From the NCBI RefSeq assembly GCF_028389875.1, contig NC_084702.1, positions 72,203,582 to 72,267,581 of the forward strand: 64,000 nucleotides of DNA, in the 5' to 3' direction. Source of the stretch: Rhea pennata (lineage: Eukaryota > Chordata > Aves > Rheiformes > Rheidae). Below are positions 1 through 14,680 of this stretch, in pieces. Each line of letters begins with the position of its first letter. Positions within the stretch are counted from its first letter, which is position 1. Position numbers and translations under genes: made by a program. The notes below the pieces were generated by a model. The model had not been told where the DNA came from. It did not search any database and saw nothing but the letters and a program-made list of their open reading frames with translations.

Positions 1-750
1 GTAGCTCACCGAGTGATTTTTTTTTTTTGCTGAGATTAGCAATTCAGAGGGAGACTGTAGCACAGGGCACAGCAATACTTGGATTAGACTGGCTGCAAGT
101 AGGCCTGCTGGAGCAGACTTTGTGTTTTGGGAGCTTTTGTTTTAGGAAGGATTTCAGTGCTTGTGTAAGGTGCTGTGTTGACAGATACTGAAATTAATAT
201 TCTCAGTTAGCCACAAAGTAGGTTCAGCATGGGAAGTACAAGGGAAGTACAAACTTCCTCAGTCTTCCCCACGAGGGACCAGAGGTTGAATTCTCTTACT
301 CACTCGGTCTATGTTCCTTCTGAGCTGGACTTTCACACAGCTAGTAAGAGCTTTCTAGTTTTAATCATAAGGTGGACTGGTCCACTTGGAACTGGGCTGA
401 AACTGTAAATGCATTTCATATCAACAGACCAAATAGTCACTGCATGAAAATGATTTTGGACTACTGCCAGCCCAGGTTGAATTTGAACTGGTGACCCTCC
501 TCCATATTATATTCCCAGTATCATTCATCATGTAAGTCTAATGTTGAAAGCTGACATTTCCAGAGGTATTTTGAACATACACAATGTGACTTCCAAAAAT
601 CTATTTTCTGCCCCTAGATATCAGTCATTTGAAACACAAACTGTTCCCTGCAAATGCAGGTGGGTACACCCCTGACAGCCAGTTAGAAAAACAACTGCTT
701 AACTCTTTTAGCTAAACCCTTCTGTTTTGTTCTGTTTTCTTTCTTAACAG
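1..750 (+). other. FAM219A: FAM219A intron 1 (partial)
   Basis: This is the 3' part of the intron before the first FAM219A coding exon in the window. It ends in a pyrimidine-rich tract and a CAG acceptor at 748-750. Nothing else is recognisable. The first coding exon, about 20 residues by comparison with the mammalian protein, must lie left of the window. Confidence 0.8.
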
Positions 751-850
751 GATCCAACAGCTGCATCTATTTCGGACAGAGATTGTGATACGAGAGAGGG
801 AGAGACTGTAGCCATGAACTATAAGCCGTCCCCACTTCAAGTAAAATTAG
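751..850 (+). CDS. FAM219A: FAM219A coding exon 2
   Basis: The acceptor is ttcttaacag and the donor is gtgagt. The exon holds 33 codons plus one base (phase 0 in, phase 1 out). It encodes DPTAASISDRDCDTREGE followed by the family-typical MNYKPSPLQVKL. The internal methionine of that motif could start a shorter isoform, but nothing here proves it is used. Confidence 0.95.
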
Positions 851-2466
851 GTGAGTCTTTGTTGATGGAAAATGAAAATACTGTTTCCAGGGTTTGAGGT
901 ATGATATGGTACTGGCACAATCGTATGCAGATCTCCATTGTTACGGCTGAGCATGCTAGCTCAGCTCAAACAACTCACAGAGCAATTTATCAGTTACCCT
1001 GTTACATATAGTGTGATCCTGCTGCTCGGAGAACCAGTCTACAATCATTCAAGGGCCTTGTATTTTGAGACAGGGTGGGGACCCTCCTTTGAAAGGAAGG
1101 CATAGTGTTTTGCCTCTACAGATTCTTACCAAGATAAGATCAAGGCTTGGTGAAGGTAATGTATAGAGACTGTAAAAAAGAAGAGAAGACAGGATAACTG
1201 TGAGAAAAGGAAAAGGATCAGAGCCTCAGATTGTGACCAGGAAAATATGGAACTGTTTTACTGTGAGGTAGAGGTGTACTGCACCTCATAAAAATACTCA
1301 TGCTCTACTTCAGTAGTTGTGAAGTTCTGTAAGCGGAATGATTGTGTTAGCACAATAAACTACTTTCTCACAAGGCTAATTCTTCCAGGAGGATGGCAAT
1401 CCACACTATTCTGCTTCCAAAATTTGAGCCAGTGTTGTACCACACAGACTCGAGAACCTGACAAAAATTAGATCAAAGGAATAGCGTGATTTTTGCTCAG
1501 ATCATGGATAAGATGGGAATCTAAGCCTGGAAGATTTTTGAGCAGGAAGCAGTCTCCTAGTTATCCTCCACATCAGAACAAAAGACATTGATAGGACACT
1601 GCTGGAACTGTTTGAGGGTGACTATGCCATGTTGGGGAAGGCTCTGAAAGAAGTGGATGCTCAGGTGTTCAGTGGAGTAGTTCTAGCCCTACAGAATGAG
1701 TGACAGTGAAGGTCAGCAGACAGCTAATGTTACAGCAAGATTTCGGGAAAGTCTGAGCACTGGCATATGATAATGAAAAAATTTTCTCAGGAGACTTGTT
1801 TTACCCAAGGACATGCAGCACTACTGCAAATGCTGGTGTTGGCCTCATTGATAAGAGGAGCCTTAAAGAAACACCAGAAAAAGATTAGGAAGCACTTGTG
1901 TAATCTCAAAGCTTTGCCTGAGTACATGGGAGCAGAATAATCAGGCAATTGTGGACATGGCAGTGCGTAAAGCAATATCACAGAGTAGACCCATGATCAG
2001 CAAAAGAAAAGACAGCATTAGCTGAAGCAAGGTATTGGTGAAACAGTGACTAGGGAGGAAAAGATGAAAAGTTGGATATGCAAATGTAGCAGGATTATGG
2101 AAGAGCTTGAACTACTGATCCAGGATATGAACGAGTGAATTAGAACAGTGTATCTGTCCTGCAGTAGCAATCATGAGTACTCTAAAGCCAGTAGCTGCTG
2201 TTCAGGAAAAGGCAGAATGTAGCAATATGTTTTAATGATGGCACAACTCAAGATTTTGGTAAAAGATTACCACTGCAGGCATGCCATATGCCACCAGAAT
2301 CCTATTCTGCTGCCAAGACCATCCTGTTATTATTAGAAAAATAATTACTACTGCAGTAGTTGTTACGTCAGGAAATGGGTTGGAGAACAACTGATACTGT
2401 TATTGGTACATCTGAGATATTCCTGCACTTCCAGTCAATAAAAATACCCAGCAGAGATTCACTGAG

Positions 2467-2602
2467 TGACAGGAAATGAAGTTGTTTTAGACTTGGTGTT
2501 AGTAAGTCATGAGGACATTATAGCAGAGCTGATAATAGGAAATAGCTTTAGCTTCGTGGATAACAAGTTCATTTCATGCAAAATAAATGAAAAGATTTAA
2601 AG
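2467..2602 (+). mobile_element. Decayed CR1-like LINE, endonuclease-region fragment
   Basis: About 42 codons remain open in one frame and include LDLVLVSHEDIIAELIIGNS followed by SFSFVDNKF. This resembles the end of the CR1-type endonuclease domain (LDLVLTN...GDSxGxSDHxxIEF in the family), with the catalytic SDH replaced by FVDN. Flanking sequence is stopped in all frames. The element is an old inactive fragment; assignment rests on motif memory alone. Confidence 0.45.
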
Positions 2603-3339
2603 TAGACCTGCAACAAACTTCAGAAGGAAAACTTTTGTAAACCAACTGCTTAAGCAAAGGCAAGTGAATTGAGGAGCCCAGGAACTCAAACACATTAGGC
2701 AGTGTTAAAGGAGAAAGTATCAGATGAAGGGGGATTACTGATGAAGTTTCCAAACAGCCACTCTTGTGACTAATCTTATTTATATGTTCATTAACTTTGG
2801 CACAAAAAAACAGGACTAAGAAAATTTACTCATAACATATTTGGGAGGCCTCAGTGCACCAAAGAATCAGAAATTTTGTAGAGAAAGAACATTAAATCTG
2901 TAATAATAGAAATGATAAAAAATTGATAGGAGAAAATTAATCTGTTGTAAACTGGGACTTTACCAATTAGAAAGGACTAAGGAGAAGGAAGGCCTGATAC
3001 ATTAGTTGATTGAAGGATAACTAATTATTAAAATGAACTAATACATGAAATTATGTCATAGTCACACTTCTGCAGAGTTTACCAGCTTTTTCCAAACATT
3101 AGATATAACAGAATGATTATTCTTTCTGCCAGAACTTCTGCATACCCACATAGGGAAATTTTGATTCCATTTGGCCACTGCTGCATGCTGTTATCCACCA
3201 GTAAAGAGGCAAAAGGAGGTGTAAGAGTCAACTTTTTCATGTATCATTGACATTGTGAAAGGCCAAGGTAGGATATTTGCAGTGGTATGTAACAGTTCCC
3301 TTTCTTGAGTTCCACTAAGAGAAATTCAAAGTGAACTAG

Positions 3340-3665
3340 CTATAGAAAAGGGCTATAGATGACCAGGACAGTGGAGAAAGACTGTCATACGAAAACTAAA
3401 ACAGGCTGGCTTGTTGAGCCTGGTAAAACCAAGATTGAGAAAGGATCTGCTTATCCTGTATAAATCCATCGAGAATAAACACTAGGGACAAAAAAAAATG
3501 TTTGAGCTAACAGAGAATGTCAGCACTGGAACAGTTGGTCGTAAATTGGTAAGGAATACATTTTGTCTGGAAATTAAAGTATTCTTAACCATGAAAGCAG
3601 GGACAGCCTGGACAGGCTTCTTTGAGGAACAACAAATCTAGAAAATCCCCAAAACTCCTGTCGAG
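3340..3665 (+). mobile_element. Old CR1 LINE 3' fragment
   Basis: The order of blocks follows the CR1 3' region: gatgaccaggacagtgg, then catacgaaaactaaaacaggc, ggcttgttgagcctgg, gagaaaggatctg, and later cagcactggaacag and ggacaggcttc. These match the usual 'gactggagcacctctcctatgaagacaggctg ... gggcttgttcagcctgg' arrangement of CR1 with many substitutions. No intact ORF remains. Together with the piece at 2467 it may be one element with an internal deletion. Confidence 0.6.
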
Positions 3666-6600
3666 TTTGAACTCCATAGGAATAAAAAAGGAGGCTATGA
3701 TCTTGCTGCCTGCCAGGACTTCCTTTCTAACTAGTGCTCATACACAATGAATATTCAGTGCTGACAACAATATACTTACAAAGGCAGTAGCGGCCTATTT
3801 AAGGGCAATTATCCGACAAGGCTGATGAGCATGTTCCTGCGCTAACTCCAGAGAGAAGTCAAACACCTCACTCAGGCAGAGGATATAGTGTACCTCTTTA
3901 ATTATGTGAACACATATCCAGTGGCGTTTGGATCAACTTTCTACTCTTTGGCATATCAAGGTGAGTTCTAAGTTACCTGGGGCAAAGTGAGACTACTTGT
4001 ATTGTCTCCAGCTGGTGGAACATGTCTTTAATCACATCAGCTCCTGCTGCTTTTTTTCTTAAAATCTGCCCAACGTATAGAATTTTCAAGCAGTTTAATG
4101 GCTTGCATCTCTCTGTTCTGGCTGCTGTTCATCCAACTCATCTTTTGTCTCTTTTTCATTAAACTCATCAGGATGTGGATTGTCCTGTAATCTCTTTAAG
4201 CCTAGACAAAGCTAAGGTACTACATAAATGTTTAATAGCTTAATTGGCAGAGCCACTGCTGGGGTTGTTAGCAACTAGGATTCTAATCCTATTGCAAGTT
4301 TTCTGTATGGATACTGGCATTTTTCACTGTTAAATCAGAATCAATTGTTCAGATGTCAAATGCTCTGATGGAAGGTTGATAAATGTCATTTTTTTCTCTC
4401 TGAAGGTTCATATATAAATCTGTCATATGTGCTTGCTGGAAGCTTGGTTCAAATGAGCTCAATTAAATGCCATCCCAGCTTGAATACAGCTTTTACTTCC
4501 AGAGCCCGCAGTGATGGAGGTGTGATAGAAAGTGCGTGCTCTGCTCCCTACATTGGACACAGACTTATTCTGCCATTTAAATGTCCTTTCTATGTTTGTT
4601 TCTTCTCCTTTGTCGTAAATACATTTCTGTATCGCTGCCATATGTTTGCCTGAGAGTCCATTTGATACAAGGAAAACTTCACAGGTGCCCTCTGTTTCTA
4701 GTGTCTTCGCAAAGATTAGACCTGATCTGTAAGTGGAATAATAAAACAGCTTGCTGCTGCCGGCACATGGGAAAGAACCTTATATCAAGGACAAATAATA
4801 TCTCCTTGTGGTTCCTGTAGGTCATCATCTCAAGCCCTTGCTGGAATTCTAGGCTTGACCATGCTTCTTTCTTACTTGAAACTCACTGGATGGAGGATCT
4901 GGCCAGTGCCATGAGGGACTAGGTGTCTGTTCATGCTTATGACATATCTCCAACACATCCTTATTAGAAGGCATATCCAGATGGAGTACATACCACAAGG
5001 CTTTTGAAAGCAAAAGAGAGTTGTGATAAGGAAAGAGAGAGAAACAGAAAATTTTGAAAGTTTTAATCTCAGAGGCTTCATATCCACTGGAATGCAGCAG
5101 ATCCCCATGGGATCCCCAGGAGATGATGTATTATTTTAATGAAGTTTGTACCACCTGTTTTTCTACTTTATATTTTTAATTTCACTTCTCTGCATTGAAA
5201 TCCACCCCCCAGACAGTCTGTCCTAGCTAGCCGTCAATGATGAGACAGTTTATGTTAAAACAAAATTGGAAATGTGGCAATTAATTGGACTGTTGCAGGA
5301 CAGACCACAGTGGTGATGAGGCAGTGGCATCTTCATCCAGAGTATCCACCACACTTAGGATGAGGGCAGTAAATCTGTCCCCTGCCCCATCAGCAGGTGA
5401 ACGTAAGAGAGAGTGAGAGGGAGACTCGTAAGAGCCTTTATCCCTCCAAGACATCTCTGTTTCTTTCCCTTACCCGGTGGCTGTGATTGGCGTGCAGGCT
5501 GTCTTATACACTGGCTTTCACATGCTGCCAGTTAGGTGTGTTCACTTCCAAGCACCAAATTACTTTACTTGTTCTGTTGGATTAATTCCTGTTCATTGAC
5601 AAAAAAGATTCTCAAAAATCTTAATAAACTATCTAGAACAGATGTTCAATTAGAGCAGGCAACTCTGGTGAAACAGCAAAAGAACTCCTGTCCCAAAGAA
5701 ATATAGCATGTTGTTCCCTGATGTGCTTGACTTGGACAAAACCGAGAATCTAATTTATAGCTTGGCTTAGATTCTGGGCCCCAACCTCGTGGAAATCAGA
5801 GTGAATAGAGGAAATAATCCATCCAGGGGCAGAGGCTGATAATGCAAGCTGTGGTGTTAGCTTCTGCCTTCCAACCTGCTGCCATGCATTTATGGCAGAT
5901 ATTAAATTTCCTTACTGTCAGGGAGGAGTAGTACTGGGAATATCAGTCAATGAGTTGAGAACGACAAAGCCCTGAGGGCTGAGCATAACAAAATTGGTGG
6001 ATTTCTGGTTGAAACTTTACAGATGGTTTGTAATCCTAGTAAAGAATCGACTGCCTTTTCCTCTCCATGTTGTTCCTGAAGCTGCAATTTTTCAGTCTCT
6101 GTAGTTAGGAACCCTGTATTTCTGTATCCCATGTATTTCTGTATCCCAGTGCTGTTTAGAAAGCTACCTCACTTGGGCAGGCCCCCTTCCAGGGCTGCAC
6201 TTGCCACAGGTGAAGGTGAAAAACTGCGTGCTGGGAGATGTAGTCCCAAACAAAGCAGGAGACGAGCTTCTTGTGTAGAACCAGGTCACTCAGTACCTTC
6301 TTGCATCCCTGGCTCCTTTTCTGCATCATCACTTCCTAGTCTGCTTCACAGCTTGTGACTTCTAAGTGTTTCATACGGAAAACAGAATAATAAGGGAAGG
6401 TTGTAGTAGATTGGACAAATCAATGCCATTAGTGTATCCTTTTGCCAGTACCTCAAGTACTGCACTATTCCCAGTTGCTCTTCTGTAACAAGGCGATTAA
6501 TGCTAATTAGATGCAGCAGCTGTTGTTTCTGGGAAGAAGCTCTGTAGGTAAATTAGGGAAACATTTTATAAAAGAAGCTGTAAGTCTTTAGCTAGGTCCC

Positions 6601-9600
6601 CTGGTTCCAGCTCTATTGACAAAACTGCAGATCTCCATATCCATAACTGTTTGCATGGTGACCTCAAGTGACATCATTACCTTAAGTGCACAAAGCCATT
6701 TTCCTCCCCTGGGAGTGCCCATTTCCTTGAACACAGGCTGTACTTTGTACTGGGAGAATGAGTAATGTGGAAGCCAGAGCGCAATGGCAATATAGCATTG
6801 CTATTGATTTTCTTCATGAAGATAAAAGTGCAGCCTACCACTTGGAGGTCTCCTGAGGCTGGGAGGAATTTATTTAAACATTATTTCATATGTTATTACT
6901 CTTTCCATTTGTAAGAGAAATTGCGTACACAGATTTATTGTGGCATCCTTCCTACAGAATATCTCCAGGCTCCTTTGAAGGGGATGAGCGAACAGCTGCA
7001 TCATGTTAAGGACGGTATGGCTGTCTGCAGACAGAGCAGCAAAGAGGAGGGCGGAAAAACAGTTGTGATAGGCATATTATTGCAGATTTGTTAGATGAGA
7101 AGAAATCAGGCAGAAAGAAGGAGGTGGGTAAGACACTAGCTGACACAGGTTCCAGTAAATACTTAAGCCATTAAGAGACTGGAAAAGAGCAACTTCATGG
7201 AGTTCAGCAGAGAGCTCTGAGCAGGAGAGAACATATAAGTGGGTAAGATAGAGAAAAGGGAGGTACCAGTTAGCAAACCCCTGGAGCAAAGCATCGGTAA
7301 ATGAATGTTAGTTAGCAAGATTAGCCAGGTTATTTACACCAGAGGAGCCTGGTATTTCTGGATCTGCAATCTGATGGATTTGTTTTGCCACCCCACCAGG
7401 CTTTACTGGCTATCTGAGTTGTCCATCATATGTGCACATCTTCTGTGATAATTTACTGGATATCCCCACATACATCTCACAACCCGATGTACATGCACTA
7501 CTGACATCATACATTGCGCATAGTACTCTCAGCTAATATGCCTTCAGATACAGAGTTATGAAGGAGTGGGCTATGAGGTAGCTGAGTTATGTTCATGGCC
7601 ATTTTCTGGCCATGCTTTAACCACACTGAATTTTTACGGCACCTGTAGATTTGGTAGGCAAGGAAAGGGAGTTAATCCTGAAGACACACTATTACACAAA
7701 TGATCTTACTGTGTAATCAGAATAGGCCAAAGTATCTATATTTCGAATGGAGATTTTGTGCTTAAAGCAGAAGACCAGGGCTGTGAATTATAGCTTCTTT
7801 TCCTTGTACTGCCCAGACCCACCATAGTCTATCATCTCAAATATGAGAAACAGCTCAAATCATGTACTACTTATTTCACTAGCAGAAGGATGTGAGCCAA
7901 AACAAATTAGGCAAATTACTGAGATTTTCTGACAGAAGGAGGGAAAAAAACAGTAATTGAAGTAGTGATCAAAATGAAAATCACGTGGTCTAGGAGAGCC
8001 TAAATACAGTAGGCAGCATCATACAAGTGATGAACTAGGGGGCAGTTCAGAGGTGTTGTTACATGGTGTGCATTACTCTCACTACTGTTTTCCATGCAGT
8101 AAGTAGAGGGCTGGTGTAAAAGAGAGAAATTTCCACAAAGGTGATTTGCACCTTAATATTGACATTAAAAAGACCAACTTGAGCTGAGTGGACAGGGCAG
8201 CCTGTTCAGGTACTAGCACTTTTGGCAGAATCGAATGCTATTTTTTTGGCTTTTCAGAGCCCTATATCCTCAAACATGGGTTCTGTCAGCTCTTCTAGCT
8301 CATCTCAGAGGAAAGTTTCCCCAGTTCTGAATTACCCAGGTGATACCATTTCTGTAATTCCTTTTAATGTCTCCTTAGGTAAATGACTTTGTGTAGCACT
8401 CAAGGGAAGCAAGTAGAACACAGTGTAATTAATGTAAACTGTCTCCAGAACAGACCACAGCATCCACAGATAATATTGTTTGATGCATTTTTTTTCTGTT
8501 TGATTTATTAATGATGAGCCTTAAACTGTACCTGACATTTAATTGAATTTGTTCTGACTATTCAGTGATGTGGGGCTCCCGCTTTGTCTTCTCTATGCTG
8601 CGCACTCAGCTCTTAACTGTCTACTTATTGAGTGTTGGGGCTAAAATGTGATGTCAGCAGATCAGGGCTCTATATTAAGTAGAAAAAACATGCACTTGTC
8701 AAAGAGAAAGAATTTGTGCTAGTATAAGAAGTTTACTTCAATTCTTGCTTTTTGACTGCTGTCATTAAGTACAGAAGATGCTATCAGCACCCTGAAAACT
8801 TTGTCACTTTTCTGAGATCTTAAAATCTTTTTCAGAGACTGAGAGCTCAGAAAAATCTATGAATCTTGGCATGCCACAGCCAGAGAACATGATAGGTGAG
8901 AATGTCTTCAGTATTGTGCGTCCTGGCAACAACTGGGTCCTTGTTAGGTGAGGATGCCCTGGTGGTCTTGAAAGCAAACCTCAGCTGAGCATGAACGCAG
9001 AAACATTCAAGAAACTTTTCTCCCCTCACTAACTTGGGGGTGGTCTTTCTTGGCTCCAAGTACACTAAGCTGGGCACAGCAGAGCCCAGTGTGCCAACCA
9101 CAGTACAGCGAGGCAGCTAAAAGATGACCTGTGTGCCCAAGTGCTTACTGTGTCTGTCAGTGAGATGTACCAAATGAAATGGTGGAGAAGAGGTAGGATA
9201 GAGGCAGCAGCAACAAAATAAGCTTTTTTTCTTTCCCCAGTAGCAACTCTCAGACTTTATTGTGTCCATCAGTTTCAATTTAGGTCTGAGAAGAAGCAAT
9301 TTCCAGAAGCAGGAGGCAGCACAGAAGAAACCCTGGAGGTTTCTTCCATGGTGTTTCTTAGAAGGAGGGGTAATTGAAGCAGGCAGTGGAGCAATGCAGG
9401 CCTATACTGGGCACGTGGAAAACAGGCTGTTGCTTATGTCAGCAGCCTAGCAGAAGCAACTTTGCTTCAGCTATTCTCAGGAATTGAGGTTGGGGTCAAA
9501 TACACGACCACTTCTTACACCGGCCACTGCTTTATGGAGAAGTTTGAGCAGCAGGAATGAAGCAGGAGTGCAGATGGTGAGCCCAGCTTTGCAAAGAGGC

Positions 9601-12600
9601 TTCTGGATCTTGCAAATCCTGGCTGGGACTACGAGGGAGCTCTACCTGTTCCCTGACAGTCACTTCACCCTTGGCATTAGCAAGGCAGGTGGCCTTTTCA
9701 GGAGTCACTGCAGTCTGAACCAGTTGCAGTCCTTCTGCTCTGCTGCGTGCAGCAAGCCTTTTGGCACCTCTCCTCTTTTTCTTTCAGACTCAAGCTTTTG
9801 GCACAGCTCTCTTCTTGTTCCAGTTAGCAGTCATTCTCTCTAAAGCAGGTCTCACTGAAGGAAAATAAAGCCATTTTTATTCATGCTTCATATTTACCAA
9901 GATAAGATTTTATTTTAAAAGTTGTAAAGTCACATCACAGCGGTAATAGGACAGTCTGATTCCATTTCTCCAGTTGTTAAACACAGCTATCGTTTAAAGA
10001 GCTTTAATTACTGTCTGAATAGCTTGTGCTGAGGATAGGCATTTATTGCATCATTCATGGAAATGAGACATCACAGTCTGGTACTGTGCAAATTAGCTGT
10101 ATTCCTCTTTATGAAACTTCTTCCAGAAGGAAAATCTTGAACTGTTCATCAGATTTTAAAACACAATCCTAAAAGAAGGCGTTGAAAGTCTTGTCATAAC
10201 CTATTGCCCTACTAGCCAGTGAAGTAAACAGATAGTTGAGTTACGCGGGCATGCATTCCCGCTCAGCTATCTGAGGCTACTAGCCACCTGTATGTTCTGG
10301 GCCTACCTAAGCTACAAAATCAGACATGTTAGCTTCCTGTTGTGGGATCCAAGAAGAGGTTTGCCTTACATGTTGCTTGAGTTAAGGCTTTCTTTTCCAC
10401 TTTAGACATGAGCAAAGAGGCTGCACACAGTAAGTTACTGCATTTCAGGTGGCAAGTAATAACTTAGTTGTGGCATCTATCCATATTCTTAGTCTACTAA
10501 AAGATAGCTTTAAATCCCTGGTTTATGGGCTCACTACTACCCATTGTGTTATATGAGATCATGTACCAGGCTCATGCTGGGACTTCGCTTTTGTTTTATT
10601 GGGACCAATTCCTCATATGCCAAAATCTTATACAAAGTATATACTGGAGAAATATTGTTCTGGTGCCAGAGTATTATGCTTACGCCACAAGCCTGGTCTC
10701 TAGAAGGTGCCTGTGCTTTCACAGTTAGAATGTGCCTTATTTCCAACTGAACTGTAACTTCAGCTTCCAGCTACTAACTCTGCCTTTTTCTACTAGATTA
10801 AATAGTTTTCCAGGGTCAACTCTATTCCCTGCTGTTAGCAGCATCTTAGCCATTTCTTCAGGAAGAAAAAAAGATGGAGCTTCCTTATAATGAGATAACG
10901 TTGCATAAACCCTATTTGTAAGTTAAAGTGTAGAAAAAACGTGACCCGTAGACAACATTTGTTTTCCTTTCTCCAAGTCTGGATAAGAGGGGAGAGGAGG
11001 GATGAGAAGTGCATTTTTGGCAGAAAGATCCATTTAAAGTGAAAGGGTCCTAGCAGCTTTAGAGGCCAGCCCTTGCCTCTTCAGGCTGCTCAGAGAGTCA
11101 TCTCCAGCTTGTCCTGTAACCACTGTAACTTGTTCCTCCCTGCCTCCACCATCTGCCCAATACTAGCAGTTGACTCCTGCTCTCTCACTCTGCTTTTTGC
11201 AAACTGCTGAAATCAGGCTCCTCCTGATTTCCACGTCAGTGAAATCATTCATCCTTACCTTTTAAGGACACTGCACGGCTCAGCCATTTCCTCTCTCTGA
11301 CTCCTGCTTTCCTCTTCGCGCCCCTTTTAACTGTGAAGTCTGCCCGAATCTTTTTCTGTCATCTCTGTCCTCTACTCCTGTTCTTAGCTGTGTGCCTTTT
11401 TTTGCTGTTGCTGCTTACCCTGAGAGGAGCCTGAACAGGTTCAGAGTAAGCCTCTCTGATTGGGGGAGTGTTTCAGCTCTGTCTTGTAAAGTATCACTGT
11501 TTATAGCACAGTAACATAAATCCTCTACAGGGTCTTAAGGTGCTTCTACTGTAAACCTGAAACCATCGTGTTATGTTTGCTTTAACTTTGAAATTCTCTG
11601 CCTTCAGCTCCAAATGGAAAACAACCCCTGCTTTTTCCGAACAACCTACATGCCCTCTTGCCTCTAACTTTGTTTTTGCTCACTGGTGTGCAGTTGGTAC
11701 AGTCAAGTCAGCAGGTGTTGATGTCCCTTGATGGAATGATGCAGTTCTCCCCTCTCGCTCAGTAATCTGAAGTTCAAGAACCATAAAGTGCTTTGTGCCA
11801 TGAATAAACTGTGAGCTGGATAGGAAAAGAGTGTTTAATCACACCAGGTGTTTCAGAGCTGTGGGCTGCTGACAGCTCCTTTGCTACAAGGGAGCTCACA
11901 TGTAACACCATCCATGTTGGAAAACAGCCCTTCTCTATCTCCTTTCACTACTGGATCCAAAAATAAAAGCACATTTTCAATACAGAAAGATTTGCTTTGA
12001 TTTATTTTAAATATTGGTTGTAGGACTAGTAATTTATGAGAAGGGATGAATAGTACAAGTAAGACAATCATACTTTGTATAAGCTGATCTGAGGAACAGT
12101 GTTTGACGTACTGAATGACACTGAACTAAAAATATATCTTGAACAAGGCTAGCATATTTAATATTTAAAGTGATGCTGTCAGGCATGGGTAGTCTGAGCC
12201 CAGAACAGAGGCTGGTTTTTTTTAATTTAAGATTCAAGTTTTTCTTAAATTTTTTAATGAAAGCAGATACATTAGGGTTAAAGTGTCACCACTAAAGCCT
12301 AGCATTATTATTTTTTTTTTTTTAGTGAGTTCATTAAAAGAATATGGTTTGGGTGATTCCAAAACTATTCACAAACTCAAGTCTAATTATCCTGGCTTCT
12401 CTGACTAGAAAAATTTGAGAGGCTAAAGTCACAGAACAGTTGTGGCTTTTTTAGCTAGTAATACGGACTTTCAGCCAGGACACGGAAGATTCAAGTTCAA
12501 CTCTTTTCTCTCCCTGAATGCTTTAACTACTAGCCTGAAATGTGGCTTTACTCAGCCTCTGATCTGTAGGCAGGGAATGAAGCAATTGCAAAATATGAAA

Positions 12601-13184
12601 AGAAAACTTAGACATACATGTTTCTGTAGAGGCAGTTGTTCTGTTTTATTGCCTACCAGCTCAAATAACTAACTGGCTCACTCCTGCCTATGTGCAGAGA
12701 AGCTGTGATGCAAGACACTCCTTACATTTGTTTTTCCAAAAGGTTCTGCTATTTTTCATCAAAAGCGAGTGATCAGTAATATAAGGAAGTGATCTTAGCT
12801 CCTTTTTTGACCATGTTCTTCTGTTTATCAGCAATTAAATATTGATGAGAACTAGGCATTTTTACCTTCCTAGAAATTGGTGTCACAGCCACATGAGAAA
12901 GTCCACAGTTGCTTCGGGTCTCATTGACTACGTGAATTGGAGCAGCTCCAAGAGATCTCCAGGGCAGACCTTACAGCACAAGGTTAGAGAGAAGAAAGGG
13001 AAAAGGGCAGGAATAAAGAGGGACAGGACTGTACCAGCTGTCTGCATTTACCTCATCATGACCATCAAATGGGAGAGGACCAGTATAACCTGGAGATTTG
13101 TACAAGGATTTGGTTGAGCTGGCAATGAATTGCCTGCAGCATCTAGCACATACTTCATTCCCAACATGCTTCTTTTCTCATTTT

Positions 13185-13400
13185 AATCACCTTAAGGAAA
13201 AACTTCTTCACTATGAGGACAGTCAAGGAATGTGCCTTCCCAGAGAGGTTGTGCTGTCTCATCCTTAGAGATTTTTAAAACATGACTGGATAAAAGTGAG
13301 CAACTCAGTCTGATTCCATACTTGACCCCACTTGGAGCATGACTTAGGGCTAGAGGCCTCCTGAGGTCCCTTCCAACCTGAATTATCCTATGATCCTATG
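13185..13400 (+). mobile_element. CR1 LINE 3' end
   Basis: A clear CR1 3' terminus lies in the plus orientation: ttaaggaaaaacttcttcac, cccagagaggttgtgctgtc, acatgactggataaaagtgagcaa, cctcctgaggtcccttccaacc, then the terminal short repeats attatcctatgatcctatg. CR1 elements are typically 5'-truncated like this one. It is non-coding and inactive. Confidence 0.93.
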
Positions 13401-14631
13401 CCCAGTTAGGCCTCCAGTAATTTTTTCATATGCCATATGCTTTCTAATCACTACTTGATAAACCCTAAGTCCTAGCTAGCTATTTTCCTGGTATCCCAAC
13501 ACAAACCTGGCAAGATTAGCAGATCTTGACTTGGGTAACTTGCCTGCATGGGCACAGAGCAGTCCTCTTCCCTAAGCACCAGGTCCAGTGATAAACAAGA
13601 GAAATCCAATTGCTACTTCATTTTCACTCTGTTATAAATGTTTTTCTTTTCTAATTGTAATTATTACTCTCTGGTCCTTCTCTTCAATTCATCAAACATC
13701 CTCAGTTGTACAGTGATTGACTTTGAATATGTATTGAAACTAATTTTCTACTTCTACCTTCTTGACTCCAGTGCACAGACAGTGACTCCAGTGCTTTTAC
13801 ATATATATTTCCTGAGTTGCATTTTATCCATGGTTCTCAGTACTGAGTGATGTTTTGATAAAAGCAGACGGCTAATTTCTTGTACCCACTATGTCCTAGC
13901 CAAAAAAGGGCCTTCACAAAGTGTAGCAAGGGAATACTACAAAGCAGCAACAAATTCAAGATGGTTTCCAAGTGCTCATGTGAGGTGTAGAGATTGACCT
14001 CTTCTGGGCATTAGTGATGACTCAGGCAGCCATGTTTCACATGACAGTTCAGTCTGATATTGGCAGAGGGATTTTTTGCTGCTGTAATTTGGATTTTTAG
14101 GGGGACTTTTCAAGAAAAGAGGCTGGTCATCACACACAGAGCCTTGCCTACTGCATGCCACAAATAATTTTAAGAAAGGAAAGAAGAAAAAAAGTGAGTG
14201 AATCCTCTCATCCCATGCTTTTTTCCATATGCATCCTATGCATTTTTTCCTGTGGAACTGGAGGAACTGTTTTTAAGCGAAAAAAGTTAAAACCCATCCT
14301 GATTAATGAGATCTGTTATTTTAATAACTTGACAAACACTGTTTTGGTCTTCAGATGAGGAATTTAGGGCAGAAGTGGACGGAATGGGCAGATAATCAAA
14401 ACTATTAGAGATACAGAGATTCCCTTTGGAAGAAAGGAATGCTGATATGGAGCTAACTTGGATATCTTGTATATAGCCCAGAAGAAAAAAAATCTCTTCC
14501 ATGATCTTGGAGTTTGGAACAAAGAGATGCTTATGACAAACTGATTGTTATATCTCACAAGGTTATAGAATAATGCTGAAACTTTTCAAACATAAAAGAA
14601 AATAATAAAGCAACCTTTCAGACCTCATAGA

Positions 14632-14680
14632 CCAGTTCTGTAATCCAGAGGATCCAGTTCTCCAGTTCTGTAATCCAGAG
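14632..14680 (+). repeat. 30-bp direct duplication
   Basis: The 19-mer ccagttctgtaatccagag occurs at 14632-14650 and again at 14662-14680, a perfect copy at 30 bp spacing. It looks like a recent local tandem duplication without further copies. Confidence 0.9.
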
